Shown here: positions 25,581 through 34,264 of the stretch, piece after piece
Numbering within the stretch: position 1 is the first letter of the stretch
How the letters are laid out: the number at the start of each line of letters is the position of its first letter
Assembly: GCF_003970675.1 (NCBI RefSeq)
Contig: NZ_CP034563.1
Coordinates: forward strand, 558,001-622,000
Direction: 5' to 3'
Source of the DNA: Flammeovirga pectinis
Lineage (GTDB): Bacteria; Bacteroidota; Bacteroidia; Cytophagales; Flammeovirgaceae
Length of the DNA: 64,000 bases
Made by a program: the position numbers and the translations under genes
Notes under the pieces: generated by a model
What the model saw: the letters and a program-made list of their open reading frames with translations, nothing else
What the model was told of the DNA's origin: nothing
Databases searched by the model: none

Positions 25581-26957
25581 ATGAATACTAAACGAAGAGA
25601 CTTTTTAAAGACAGCAGCAATTGCAGGAGCGGGTACTATTGTAGCTCCGGGAATGGGGTTTGCTAAATCTAAAAACGAAAAAGTTAAACTTGCTTTTATT
25701 GGTACAGGTGCTAGAGGAATATGGCATTTAAACAATGCACTTTTAAGAGAAGATACAGAGGTTGTTGCTATCTGTGATACAGATGATAAAGCGATAAAAA
25801 ATGCGTTGAAATATGTTGAAAAACATGGTAAAAAGAAACCGCAGATTTTTGGTAAAAATGAACTAGATTACAGAAATATGCTTGACCTTAAAGAGGTTCA
25901 AGGCGTAATTATTTCTACTCCTTGGGTATGGCATACTCCAATGTCTGTAGATAGTATGAAAGCAGGTAAATTTACAGGAGTAGAAGTTTCTGCAGCCATG
26001 ACTTTACAAGAATGTTGGGATTTAGTAAACGTGCATGAAGAAACGGGTTCGCATTTAATGATTCTTGAAAATGTATGTTACCGCCGTGATGTAATGGCTG
26101 TTTTACAGATGGTGAGAGAAGGGATGTTTGGAGAATCAATGCATGCTAGATGTGGTTACCAACACGATCTTCGTAATGTGAAATTTAATAATGGTGTAGA
26201 CACATATGGTGGTGGTGTTGAATTTGGTGAGAAAGGAGCATCTGAAGCCAAATGGAGAACACATCATTCATTACATAAAAATGGAGATTTATATCCTACT
26301 CATGGCGCAGGACCAGTGGCAACGTATATGGATATTAATCGTGGTAATAAATTTGATACAATTTCGTCTTTTGCTACTAAAGCTAGAGGACTAAATGAAT
26401 ATATAATTGAGAAGGGAGGGAAGGACCATCCGAATGCTAATTTACCTTGGAAATTAGGTGATATTGTTACCTCTACAATCTCTACTGCAAATGGAGAAAC
26501 AATTATTGTAACACACGATACGAACCTTCCAAGACCCTATTCTTTAGGTTTTAGATTCCAAGGTACAAAAGGCTTATGGGAACATGAAGATGGTTATAGT
26601 GCAAAACATGGTAACTTAATGTATATAGATGGCCAAACTAAACCACACCAATGGGACGATGCAAAACAATGGTTAGATAAATACGACCATCCACTTTGGG
26701 CAAAATACGGAGAAACGGCAACTGGTGCAGGACACGGAGGAATGGATTTCTTTGTAATGCATGATTTTGTCAACTCTATTAAACACAATATTGCACCTCC
26801 ATTAGATGCTTATGATGCAGCAGCTTGGTCGGCAATTACACCTTTATCAGAAAGATCTATAGAAGAGGGTGGAGCGGTACAACATTTTCCAGATTTTACA
26901 AGAGGAAAATGGTTTAAGCGTGAACCTATCTTTGGTAAAAATGAAGTGTACTTATAA
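25581..26957 (+). CDS. GH109 family protein with Tat signal
   Basis: This 458-residue protein begins with a twin-arginine signal (RRDFLKTAAIAGAG). A Rossmann domain (KLAFIGTGARGIWHLNNALL) and GH109 motifs follow: MILENVCYRRDVMAVLQMV, GYQHDLRNVKF, KNGDLYPTHGAGPVATYMDI and LPRPYSLGFRFQGTKG. Export in folded, cofactor-loaded form through Tat fits a secreted enzyme with tightly bound NAD, as known for alpha-N-acetylgalactosaminidases of this family. It ends in its own terminator. It is closely related to the reverse-strand paralogue next door, suggesting tandem inverted duplication and division into cytoplasmic and exported forms. Confidence 0.9.
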   Translation: MNTKRRDFLKTAAIAGAGTIVAPGMGFAKSKNEKVKLAFIGTGARGIWHLNNALLREDTEVVAICDTDDKAIKNALKYVEKHGKKKPQIFGKNELDYRNMLDLKEVQGVIISTPWVWHTPMSVDSMKAGKFTGVEVSAAMTLQECWDLVNVHEETGSHLMILENVCYRRDVMAVLQMVREGMFGESMHARCGYQHDLRNVKFNNGVDTYGGGVEFGEKGASEAKWRTHHSLHKNGDLYPTHGAGPVATYMDINRGNKFDTISSFATKARGLNEYIIEKGGKDHPNANLPWKLGDIVTSTISTANGETIIVTHDTNLPRPYSLGFRFQGTKGLWEHEDGYSAKHGNLMYIDGQTKPHQWDDAKQWLDKYDHPLWAKYGETATGAGHGGMDFFVMHDFVNSIKHNIAPPLDAYDAAAWSAITPLSERSIEEGGAVQHFPDFTRGKWFKREPIFGKNEVYL

Positions 26958-27324
26958 GTCTCAAAAGCTTTATAATTAATAGAAGTGAGCTATTCATATT
27001 TATATGGTAGTTCACTTTTTTTACATCTATTTTTTAATGGAGTTTATAACGTAGGTTTCTTTATAAATTACAGTTGAAATTAGCACATTCATTCCACTTA
27101 TTTTTCATTTAAAAAGCAATAAATAGAGTTTTTATTAATTCCCGATTATGAGCACATTACCTTTTTTGTATTAATTTTGAAAACTGTTATACTCTTGAAA
27201 ATTAATTACTTATATAGGTTTTAAAAAGGTTGTAATTTTTTCTGAAATTTAATTTCTTTAACACAAAGCTATTGACACCTTTAGGTTAGAACTTGTCTAT
27301 ATACCGACATCAATTACTAATCTC
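26958..27324. other. Spacer with one terminator
   Basis: This 367-base AT-rich spacer holds the terminator at 26983-27021. I see no further gene or recognisable element before the lipoprotein gene. Confidence 0.4.
26983..27021 (+). terminator. Intrinsic terminator after GH109
   Basis: AAGTGAGCTA (26983-26992) pairs with TAGTTCACTT (27008-27017) with one G-T pair, followed by T residues. Confidence 0.75.
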
Positions 27325-28140
27325 ATGTTTAAAAAATTATATATTATTTCTCTTATTTCAGTTCTCTTTTTTTCCTGTACAAATGATACAGAAGAAATAA
27401 TTCCAGAACCTATTGTATCGAAAATAAATAGCGAAGTACCTCGTCCTGTAATTCCTGAAATTAAGGATAGCGAACCAACTTCTAAATTTAATGCAAATGA
27501 ATATAGACTTCAAAGAATTGAATCTATACACTTAGGTGTAAATATTTCTTTTGAATATGATTCTGACCATAGAGTTATTGGTGGAGTTATTGAAGGAAAT
27601 AATTATAATATCACTTATGATAATTTTGATAGAATAGTTAAGATTGAAGTAGAGGATCGTTCTATTTATAAAATTAACTATCTAGCATCTCATGAGATCC
27701 ATTTAATCCGAACGGATAGTTATAATTATAATCATGTTTTTAAATATGTGATTAATGATCAGAATCAGGTAGTAAAATATAGATATCAATTAGTTTATGA
27801 AGGAAATGGTATAGAAGAAAAGTCTACATTTTTTGATATGAATTATTATTATAATGAGGATAATAACATAGAAACCTCTTTCGATAATAATAAAAATAAT
27901 CAATTTCTAGAACATAAATTTGATACCGAAATTGACAATCCGTATACAAGAGTAAGAGATGTTATAAGGTTTTTTATGGCAGGAGGCGGAAAGCATATTT
28001 TAGTAGAAACAGAATCTAAAAATAGAGTTTCTCAGTGGTATGCTGGAGATTATTATATTTATACAGAAACAGCTTTATCTTTAAATATAAAAATTGAAAA
28101 GCAAGAGTATGAACAGCAATTGTATTTTGAAAAAATATAA
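27325..28140 (+). CDS. Hypothetical lipoprotein with YD-like repeats
   Basis: This 271-residue lipoprotein has a typical signal (VLFFSC, Cys18). After a proline-rich linker it shows beta-strand repeats of the type FEYDSDHRVIGGVIEG and ITYDNFDRIVKIEVE. These resemble the YD/RHS-like sheet proteins common as lipoproteins in Bacteroidota. No catalytic motif is visible. It stands alone and ends in a strong terminator. Function unknown. Confidence 0.72.
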   Translation: MFKKLYIISLISVLFFSCTNDTEEIIPEPIVSKINSEVPRPVIPEIKDSEPTSKFNANEYRLQRIESIHLGVNISFEYDSDHRVIGGVIEGNNYNITYDNFDRIVKIEVEDRSIYKINYLASHEIHLIRTDSYNYNHVFKYVINDQNQVVKYRYQLVYEGNGIEEKSTFFDMNYYYNEDNNIETSFDNNKNNQFLEHKFDTEIDNPYTRVRDVIRFFMAGGGKHILVETESKNRVSQWYAGDYYIYTETALSLNIKIEKQEYEQQLYFEKI

Positions 28141-28163
28141 TTGATAAAGAGAGGTAATTATAT

Positions 28164-28203
28164 AAAGGCTCGGTTTTGGAAAATTTACCAAAATCGAGCC
28201 TTT
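28164..28203 (+). terminator. Intrinsic terminator after lipoprotein gene
   Basis: AAAGGCTCGGTTTTGG (28164-28179) pairs with CCAAAATCGAGCCTTT (28188-28203) with one mismatch. Confidence 0.85.
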
Positions 28204-28225
28204 GTGTTTTGAAAGTAAAATGTGG

Positions 28226-28432
28226 TTAGAATACTATGAGATCCTTACCCATTTCTATATACAGTGCTATAGGTAAAAGTGGGTCGTTGGCAGTGAAGAT
28301 ATGATCTTGAATATATTCATATTCTCCCTCTGAAATATTAGCAAACCCAAGTAAAAATACATTACCGACTTCCTCCTCAAAACTTAGGTATTTTTGTATT
28401 ACCACAAAAGGTAACCAAAAATTATAGTTAAT
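28226..28432 (-). pseudogene. Possible gene remnant, 68 codons without a usable start
   Basis: The reverse strand is open from 28432 to a TAA at 28226-28228. It encodes a protein-like acidic segment (NYNFWLPFVVIQKYLSFEEE, then EGEYEYIQDHIFTANDPLLP) with no ATG before its last ten codons and a stop immediately upstream. It reads like the C-terminal part of an SMI1/Imm-type small globular protein, but I cannot name the family. It may be the tail of a gene whose 5' half was deleted. Confidence 0.35.
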
Positions 28433-28649
28433 TTAATATCAAGGTTTTTTAGTGCTAAAGGAAGAGGTTTTCACGTTTACTTTTTAGATGAGATTTTGAG
28501 AATGTATTCCATCCACCAACAAAAATTTGCAAGTAGCAAAAATTAGTAGTAACTAAGTATATAGAAATAGAAAATTAAAGTGATTTATATTTAAAAACTA
28601 TTGATTGTTCTATTACTTGATTAAAATTAATAACTCTCAACCTAAAAAT
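28433..28649. other. AT-rich spacer upstream of VOC gene
   Basis: No gene recognised. The forward strand carries a short coding-like stretch without a start (GRGFHVYFLDEILRMYSIHQ, near 28450-28540), which may belong to the same degraded region as the remnant before it. Confidence 0.25.
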
Positions 28650-29327
28650 ATGATTGTTCAAACTACAATTAGTGATATAGAAGCTACACTGTCTTTTTAT
28701 AAAAAACTTAATTTCGAAGTACTTAATTTGGGCGATAAATATGTGTTTCAATCAAATTCTGTACAATTACAAGCAGAAACCAAAAAGTCTTCTAGAAAAG
28801 GAATTGTATTGTACAAAGGAGATATAGGTTTAGATGTTCAGCCATTAATAGAAAGTAGTGTAAATAGCCAAACCGAAACAGAAACAATAATTATGGCACC
28901 TTCTGGAGCGTTGGTTTATCTTTTAGAAGGAAATGCACCACTTTTAAATAAAGTAGATGCCACACCATTGGTTGGTACTTTTGTAGGGGTAAGTTTAGAG
29001 TCTTTAGATTTAAATAAATCAATGGCTTTTTGGGAACAATTGGGTTTTAAAATGGCTATGGGAGATGCTGCTCAAGGTTGGGTAAGTTTGTCTAATGCTA
29101 CCGGAGATATTATTAGTGTTATGAGAGCAGGAATGTGTCCTCATCAATTTAGTAATCCATCGCTTACATTTTTTAATGGTAGTAATAACCTAGAAGTAAT
29201 AGAAAAAGTAAGAGCAAATCAAATCTCAATTAAAGAAGAAATAACAGTATTTAGTAAAGAAGGTATTGTAGATAATATTGTACTGGAAGACCCCGATGGT
29301 TTTGGCTTTTTTGTTTTTAATGATTAA
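28650..29327 (+). CDS. VOC-family (glyoxalase-fold) protein
   Basis: I choose the ATG at 28650, because an in-frame TTG at 28605 would add an unrelated leader. The 225-residue product has two betaalphabetabetabeta modules: TISDIEATLSFYKKLNFEVL opens the first and VSLESLDLNKSMAFWEQLGF the second, ending EDPDGFGFFVFND. The fold covers glyoxalases, dioxygenases and binding or resistance proteins. The metal-ligand pattern is incomplete, so no reaction can be assigned. Confidence 0.8.
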   Translation: MIVQTTISDIEATLSFYKKLNFEVLNLGDKYVFQSNSVQLQAETKKSSRKGIVLYKGDIGLDVQPLIESSVNSQTETETIIMAPSGALVYLLEGNAPLLNKVDATPLVGTFVGVSLESLDLNKSMAFWEQLGFKMAMGDAAQGWVSLSNATGDIISVMRAGMCPHQFSNPSLTFFNGSNNLEVIEKVRANQISIKEEITVFSKEGIVDNIVLEDPDGFGFFVFND

Positions 29328-29501
29328 TATGTATTACTGTTTAGTTAGAAAATAATTTAATAACTCAATAAGCGTAGTTTAAAAGACTACCAATTCTTAA
29401 AATGTCATTTTGTTGAAAAATAACCCAAAAGTATAGTGACATTTTTATATTTCTAATATAACCTAGAAACAGACCAATAGTGGTCTAAAACTTTATTTAT
29501 T

Positions 29502-30188
29502 ATGCAAAAAAAATTAATGGCCGAGTTTCTCGGTACTGCTTGGTTAGTTATTGGAGGCTGTGGTAGTGCAATCTTTGCTGCAGGTATTCCAGAGGTCGGT
29601 ATTGGCTTTTATGGAGTAGCATTGGCCTTTGGTCTAACAGTATTAACAATGGCCTATGCCATAGGGCATATTTCGGGTTGCCATTTAAACCCAGCAGTTT
29701 CTCTTGGTTTATGGGCCGGTGGACGTTTTTCTGGTAAAGAGCTTTTACCATATATTATTTCTCAGGTATTAGGAGCAGTAGTAGGAGCTGGAATCCTCTA
29801 TGCAATTTTTACAGGTAAAAGTGCAGATATTGGAGGTTTTGCAGCAAATGGATATGGCGAACATTCTCCAGAGGGTTACCCAATGCTATCTGGTTTTATC
29901 ACAGAATTTGTAATGACATTTATGTTCTTAATTATAATTTTAGGAGCAACACATTCCAAAGCACCAAAATACCTTGCTGGTGTTGCTATTGGTTTAGGAC
30001 TTACACTAATTCACTTGGTAAGTATTCCAATTACAAACACCTCTGTAAACCCGGCAAGAAGTACTTCTCAAGCATTATTTGTGGGTGGTTGGGCAATACA
30101 ACAATTATGGTTATTCTGGTTAGCACCAATTTTAGGCGCAATTGCAGCAGGTTTTACATATAAATACTTGTCTCCAGAAGAAGAATAG
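29502..30188 (+). CDS. aqpZ: Aquaporin Z
   Basis: This 228-residue six-span channel has both NPA boxes (Asn63 in HLNPAVS, Asn183 in SVNPARS). The selectivity-filter residues match E. coli AqpZ in kind and spacing: Phe43, His171, Thr180 and Arg186. This points to a water-selective channel rather than a glycerol facilitator. It is a single gene with its own terminator. Confidence 0.96.
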   Translation: MQKKLMAEFLGTAWLVIGGCGSAIFAAGIPEVGIGFYGVALAFGLTVLTMAYAIGHISGCHLNPAVSLGLWAGGRFSGKELLPYIISQVLGAVVGAGILYAIFTGKSADIGGFAANGYGEHSPEGYPMLSGFITEFVMTFMFLIIILGATHSKAPKYLAGVAIGLGLTLIHLVSIPITNTSVNPARSTSQALFVGGWAIQQLWLFWLAPILGAIAAGFTYKYLSPEEE

Positions 30189-30216
30189 GACTTAATAAAA
30201 TAAAAATATACAAGCC

Positions 30217-30249
30217 TCTTGGTGTTAATTCACTAAGAGGTTTTTTTAT
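30217..30249 (+). terminator. Intrinsic terminator after aqpZ
   Basis: CCTCTTGGTG (30217-30226) pairs with CACTAAGAGG (30233-30242) with one mismatch. Seven T residues follow. Confidence 0.88.
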
Positions 30250-30414
30250 GTTAAAAATGTAACCTTTTTCTTATTAATAAATGTTTGCTATATACTTTAT
30301 ATTTCACAAAACATTGTTACTAATTCTCTAGTATACTAAGATACAGAAATTTAAAGAGATAAAATTTAAATTCCTGTTACAATTAACTTCACAATTACAC
30401 AAATCGTCATCATC

Positions 30415-30546
30415 ATGAGAACTTTAGTTACAATCATTGCATTTTTCACTGTTATATCAGCATTAACTTGGTTCGCAGTAGACCAATCTGATGTAATAGA
30501 GCACATAAACGAAAATCCTAGAACACAGTTTCACATCACAAAATAA
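30415..30546 (+). CDS. Small membrane or secreted protein (43 aa)
   Basis: An ATG at 30415 opens 43 codons. A hydrophobic helix (LVTIIAFFTVISALTWFAV) is followed by a polar tail (DQSDVIEHINENPRTQFHITK). A perfect terminator begins 27 bases after the stop, which strongly suggests a discrete transcription unit. Function unknown. It could be a single-span membrane protein or an exported peptide. Confidence 0.68.
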   Translation: MRTLVTIIAFFTVISALTWFAVDQSDVIEHINENPRTQFHITK

Positions 30547-30572
30547 GTTCATTTTATAAAATGATCAGGAAT

Positions 30573-30606
30573 GACCCCAACAATTTAATTTGTTGGGGTC
30601 TTTTTT
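30573..30606 (+). terminator. Intrinsic terminator after 43-residue gene
   Basis: GACCCCAACAA (30573-30583) pairs perfectly with TTGTTGGGGTC (30590-30600), followed by six T residues. Confidence 0.93.
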
Positions 30607-30637
30607 AATGCCCTTTATATGAAAAATATTTTGATAA

Positions 30638-30757
30638 AGTAATACAGGTTTAAACAAGATTTATGAAGAGGTAAAAACATTAGAAATTTATCTGAAAACT
30701 GATTTTGCGTCTGCACTAAATTTAATTGTTACTCCAAGTGATAATGATGGAGATTAG
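30638..30757 (+). pseudogene. Possible C-terminal gene remnant
   Basis: Thirty-nine codons read in frame after two consecutive stops, with no start codon. The protein-like text includes KIYEEVKTLEIYLKTDFASA and ends PSDNDGD, then TAG. A perfect terminator follows 37 bases later, as if the end of a gene and its terminator survived a deletion. Confidence 0.3.
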
Positions 30758-30794
30758 AAGAGTATATTCCTTCAAATAACATTATGAAAAATAA

Positions 30795-30829
30795 AGACCT
30801 CATCTACAAAATAGATGAGGTCTTTTTTT
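30795..30829 (+). terminator. Orphan intrinsic terminator
   Basis: AGACCTCATCTA (30795-30806) pairs perfectly with TAGATGAGGTCT (30812-30823) and runs into T residues. No intact gene precedes it. It follows the remnant ending at 30757. Confidence 0.9.
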
Positions 30830-31088
30830 ATTTTCATTACTACTTAATGTCATTCTCGGGTTCAATAAGATAAGGGGATAAAGAGAAGAAAAACCCTAAG
30901 TGGTGAAAAATAAATTTCATTTTTCTTAGAAAATAAGCCTTTACAGCGTATTATAATTATAAAATGGGAGCAAAATAGTTAAGGTATTAATATTTATTTA
31001 CATATTTGAAATGTGTGATATTTATATTTTTTATAAATATTTGAGTACTAGAATGACAGCTAGTATTGATTATTTTTTTGCTACTATT

Positions 31089-32489
31089 ATGAATAAATTT
31101 TTAACTATTGTATTAATGCTACTTTGGGCATTAAATTCTCATGCATTATCAATTAGTAACCTCTATGGGTCTGGTATGGTAATGCAACAAAATGCTACGG
31201 TTACTCTTTGGGGATGGGGACATCCTGGAGAACAAATTTCTGTAGTAACTTCATGGGGGGAACAAACAACTACAATTGTAGAAGGGACTTCTAACTGGAA
31301 AGCTATAATTAAAACTCAAAATGGAGGTTTTAATCCCGAATTAATCACTATTTCAGGGAGTAAATCAAAAATTGTTTTAAGAGATGTATTAATCGGTGAA
31401 GTTTGGCTTGCTGCCGGACAAGATAATATAACTGCCACTTTTAAAGATAGCGTTAGTTTAACGAATCCAATTTTTAAGGAAGAAGTATATAAAAAAGGAC
31501 TTCGTTTTTTTACTGTTGATAAAAAGCCATCAATGTTTTCACACGAAGACATCAAAGGACAATGGAAAGGAACATCGGAAGCTAACCTCTTAGAAACAAG
31601 TGTTTTGGCTTACTATTTTGCTTTTCAGGTAAAAGGATTTACGCAAATTCCTGTGGGTGTAGTGATTCAAGATTGGGGGCATGAAGCCATAGATAGTTGG
31701 CACACAGAAACAGCAATGGATGAAGAACTTGCCTTGGTTAATAAACTTGAAAATATTAAGAATCAACCATTTACACCTCATCACGAAGATATTGCTCATC
31801 ATCCGATGATGTATCAATTTAGAAACTATAAAATTGCTGGTATTTTATGGTCGCATGGTAAACACGAAATAAGTAAGAAAAGTGATTATAAGGCTAGTAT
31901 GCTAAAACTGATTAAAAATATGCGTAATCAGTTTGGCGAAGTACCCTTTTATTATGTTCAGATTGCACCTTATAAATATGGAAATATTACTGCAGGAGCA
32001 AAAATACGAGATCAGCAAAGAGAAATATTGAATATAAAAAAGACAGCCATGGTTGTAACAAGCGATATTTCTCACCACAATGATTTTAACCCACAAAATA
32101 AGGATGATATCGGCGTAAGGCTTGCAAATATTGCTTTAAAACGTATTTATGATAAAATTAATGATGAGGTTGTAGAGTCTCCTAACATGATGTTTATACA
32201 AAGAAAAGGGCGTACACTTTATGTGCATTTTTCTAACAGTAAAGGGCTTCATTTTTCAAAAGGAGATAAAGGATATTTTGAAGTTTGTTCAGCTGATGGT
32301 ATTTATCATTGTGTTCCAGCATTAATTGATAAAAATATTGTAAAATTAGATCTCAAGGGAATTAAAAAGCCGCAATATGTTCGTTTTGGTTGGAATAGTA
32401 AAGCGAGACCATTTTTAGAAAATGAAGTTGGTTTACCTGCATCATGTTTTTCTAATCAAAAAATTATTGAAGGAGATACTTTTTTCTAG
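31089..32489 (+). CDS. Sialate O-acetylesterase-like protein lacking catalytic Ser and His
   Basis: I use the ATG at 31089 because it starts a signal peptide (MNKFLTIVLMLLWALNSHA). An upstream in-frame ATG at 31011 would bury it. The 466-residue product follows the SIAE layout: N-terminal sandwich (YGSGMVMQQNATVTLWGWG), SGNH block, and C-terminal domain (YVRFGWNSKARPFLENEVGLPASCF). The nucleophile box normally reads GQSNM; here it is GQDNI with Asp112. The DxHP box reads DFNPQNK, so the catalytic His is Asn334. WYQGE is also changed to WSHGK. The fold is kept but deacetylation by the normal triad is not possible. A binding role or a different chemistry is inferred. Confidence 0.87.
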   Translation: MNKFLTIVLMLLWALNSHALSISNLYGSGMVMQQNATVTLWGWGHPGEQISVVTSWGEQTTTIVEGTSNWKAIIKTQNGGFNPELITISGSKSKIVLRDVLIGEVWLAAGQDNITATFKDSVSLTNPIFKEEVYKKGLRFFTVDKKPSMFSHEDIKGQWKGTSEANLLETSVLAYYFAFQVKGFTQIPVGVVIQDWGHEAIDSWHTETAMDEELALVNKLENIKNQPFTPHHEDIAHHPMMYQFRNYKIAGILWSHGKHEISKKSDYKASMLKLIKNMRNQFGEVPFYYVQIAPYKYGNITAGAKIRDQQREILNIKKTAMVVTSDISHHNDFNPQNKDDIGVRLANIALKRIYDKINDEVVESPNMMFIQRKGRTLYVHFSNSKGLHFSKGDKGYFEVCSADGIYHCVPALIDKNIVKLDLKGIKKPQYVRFGWNSKARPFLENEVGLPASCFSNQKIIEGDTFF

Positions 32490-32521
32490 ATGTTAATAAA
32501 CGATCAATATTATATACAACT

Positions 32522-32566
32522 AAAGCCCTAGTAGTAATGATTTTTCTTCATTATTACTAGGGCTTT
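32522..32566 (+). terminator. Intrinsic terminator after SIAE-like gene
   Basis: A 19-base arm (32522-32540, starting AAAGCCCTAG) pairs with 32548-32566 (ending CTAGGGCTTT), nearly perfectly. Confidence 0.88.
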
Positions 32567-32581
32567 AATTTGAAAAAAAAT

Positions 32582-32616
32582 AAGGTCATTATAGAATACA
32601 ATGCTATAATGACCTT
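32582..32616 (-). terminator. Intrinsic terminator for the peroxiredoxin-like gene
   Basis: AAGGTCATTATAG (32582-32594) and CTATAATGACCTT (32604-32616) form a perfect stem. On the reverse strand it is followed by a T-rich run. Confidence 0.88.
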
Positions 32617-32631
32617 TTCAAGCTGATTGAT

Positions 32632-33264
32632 TTAAATGGATTCAAGTGTATTTAGAATATCTTTTACACTCATCCTTACTTTATAGTTTGGATCATAATG
32701 TCTTGCAATAATCTTCCCATCTTGTGAAATTATAAAAGTTGCAGGAACAGGAAGAGCTGCCTTTTTAATAGCGTTCGTTTTAGTTAAATCGTTCTCATAT
32801 TTTTTAAGCATATTTTGGTATCCATCGTTTACATCAAATGTTACCTCGAAGCTGTTCATAATATCCATTTTTTTATCTTCTACCATTTCGAAAGTAAATC
32901 CTTTCTTTTCTGCTAGAGCAGTAAAACGTTCTTGATTTTCTGGCGTAACAGCAATAAACGTTGCTCCTTTAGCTTCAATCATACTTAAAGAATCTTGCAC
33001 GTTAATAAGGTGTTTTACACAATATGGACACCAACTACCTCTAAAGAAATTAACAACAACAGGACCGTTCTTAAGTGCATCATCTAAAGAATATGTTTTG
33101 TTGTTCTGATCTTTACCTTTAAAGTTTTTCACAGATTCTCCAACTTCTAAACCAGGTTGAAGTGTGCCGACTGTAACACCGTATTTTTCGTAAATAGCAG
33201 TTTCTTGTGCTGAAGTAATTTGAATACTGGCAATTAGGAATAAAATGATTAATAGGTTTTTCAT
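32632..33264 (-). CDS. Exported peroxiredoxin-like (AhpC/TSA) protein
   Basis: The ATG at 33264 gives 210 residues and a clean signal peptide (MKNLLIILFLIASIQITSAQ). The upstream ATG at 33315 adds a polar leader and is less likely. The thioredoxin fold carries FFRGSWCPYCVKHL with Cys79 and Cys82, typical of PRX-like proteins with an FRGxWCPYC site, and a cis-Pro region (ALPVPATFII). It should reduce peroxides or thiols in the periplasm. It is divergent from an AraC regulator. Confidence 0.88.
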   Translation of the reverse strand: MKNLLIILFLIASIQITSAQETAIYEKYGVTVGTLQPGLEVGESVKNFKGKDQNNKTYSLDDALKNGPVVVNFFRGSWCPYCVKHLINVQDSLSMIEAKGATFIAVTPENQERFTALAEKKGFTFEMVEDKKMDIMNSFEVTFDVNDGYQNMLKKYENDLTKTNAIKKAALPVPATFIISQDGKIIARHYDPNYKVRMSVKDILNTLESI

Positions 33265-33409
33265 TACGAGTTGATAATTTAAAGTTTGTAATTTAATTTT
33301 TGACTGATAGGTCAAATATAGTAAATGGTTTTTATATTCATACTTTTTTTAATGAATTTTTTTATTAACATTGTAAAAACAATAACTAAGACTATTTTAG
33401 ATACGGAGT

Positions 33410-34264
33410 ATGAAAGTAGAAGGAAACGTAGGAGAATACTTTAGAATAGAAGAATTGAATGCTTCTAACCACTCAATTTTGCAAGAAAAATTTTCTACAG
33501 AAAAAACACTATTATGGTTCTTAGACGATACAACTCAATTAATTATTGATAATGTTCCTTATAATTTTAAAAAAAACCAAGTAATTACTTTAACCGAATT
33601 CTATAATATTGATGTAGTACACATGGGGACAACCAAGTTGTTTCAATTCAATAGATCATTTTATTGTATTGTGGAACACGATAGTGAGGTAGATTGTAAA
33701 GGAATTTTATTCTTTGGAGCAAAACATTTACCTATACTTAACTTGTCTAATGATGATCAAGAGAAGCTAGGTATCTTTTGGAAGTTGATGGAGTCTGAGT
33801 TATTAATAGAAAATGACCTACAATTATCTATGCTTGGTACGCTAATGAAACAGATACTTATTATTTGTACCAGACAACTTAAACAACAAGCAGACTACCT
33901 TAGCAGCATCAATAAAAAGCAACTTGATATAATTAGAGAGTTTACTTTTTTAGTTGAAATGAATTATTTAGAGAAACATACTGTGGCAGAATATGCAGAA
34001 ATGCTAAATAGATCGCCCAAAACACTCGCCAATTTATTCTCTAAAAATGATCATAAATCGCCTTTACAGTTTATTCAAGAAAGACGTTTATTAGAAGCAA
34101 CTAGATATTTACAGTTTACAAATAATACAATTTCTGAGATTTCTGATAGTTTGAATTTTACAGATGTTCAGACTTTTAATAGATTTTTTAAGAGACACTT
34201 AAATCAATCTCCAACAGAATTTAGAGCATTTTCTTTAAAAGAAAAAGAGGCTGAAAATAAGTAA
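33410..34264 (+). CDS. AraC-family transcriptional regulator
   Basis: This 284-residue protein has an N-terminal cupin-like domain (about 1-150; LLWFLDDTTQLIIDNVPYNFKKNQVITL). Its C-terminal double helix-turn-helix is well conserved (LLEATRYLQFTNNTISEISDSLNFTDVQTFNRFFKRHLNQSPTEFR, given here in pieces: NTISEISDSLNF and TFNRFFKRHLNQSPTEFR). The divergent peroxiredoxin-like gene, 145 bases away, is a natural target, though that is inference. Confidence 0.9.
   Translation: MKVEGNVGEYFRIEELNASNHSILQEKFSTEKTLLWFLDDTTQLIIDNVPYNFKKNQVITLTEFYNIDVVHMGTTKLFQFNRSFYCIVEHDSEVDCKGILFFGAKHLPILNLSNDDQEKLGIFWKLMESELLIENDLQLSMLGTLMKQILIICTRQLKQQADYLSSINKKQLDIIREFTFLVEMNYLEKHTVAEYAEMLNRSPKTLANLFSKNDHKSPLQFIQERRLLEATRYLQFTNNTISEISDSLNFTDVQTFNRFFKRHLNQSPTEFRAFSLKEKEAENK

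Noticed and set aside
28605-28649. TTG start extending the VOC protein
   Set aside because: The extra 15 residues do not belong to the VOC fold, and the ATG at 28650 begins exactly at the first strand.
29374-29390. Short hairpin GTAGT/ACTAC upstream of aqpZ
   Set aside because: Only five base pairs with a seven-base loop; expected by chance in this AT-rich spacer.
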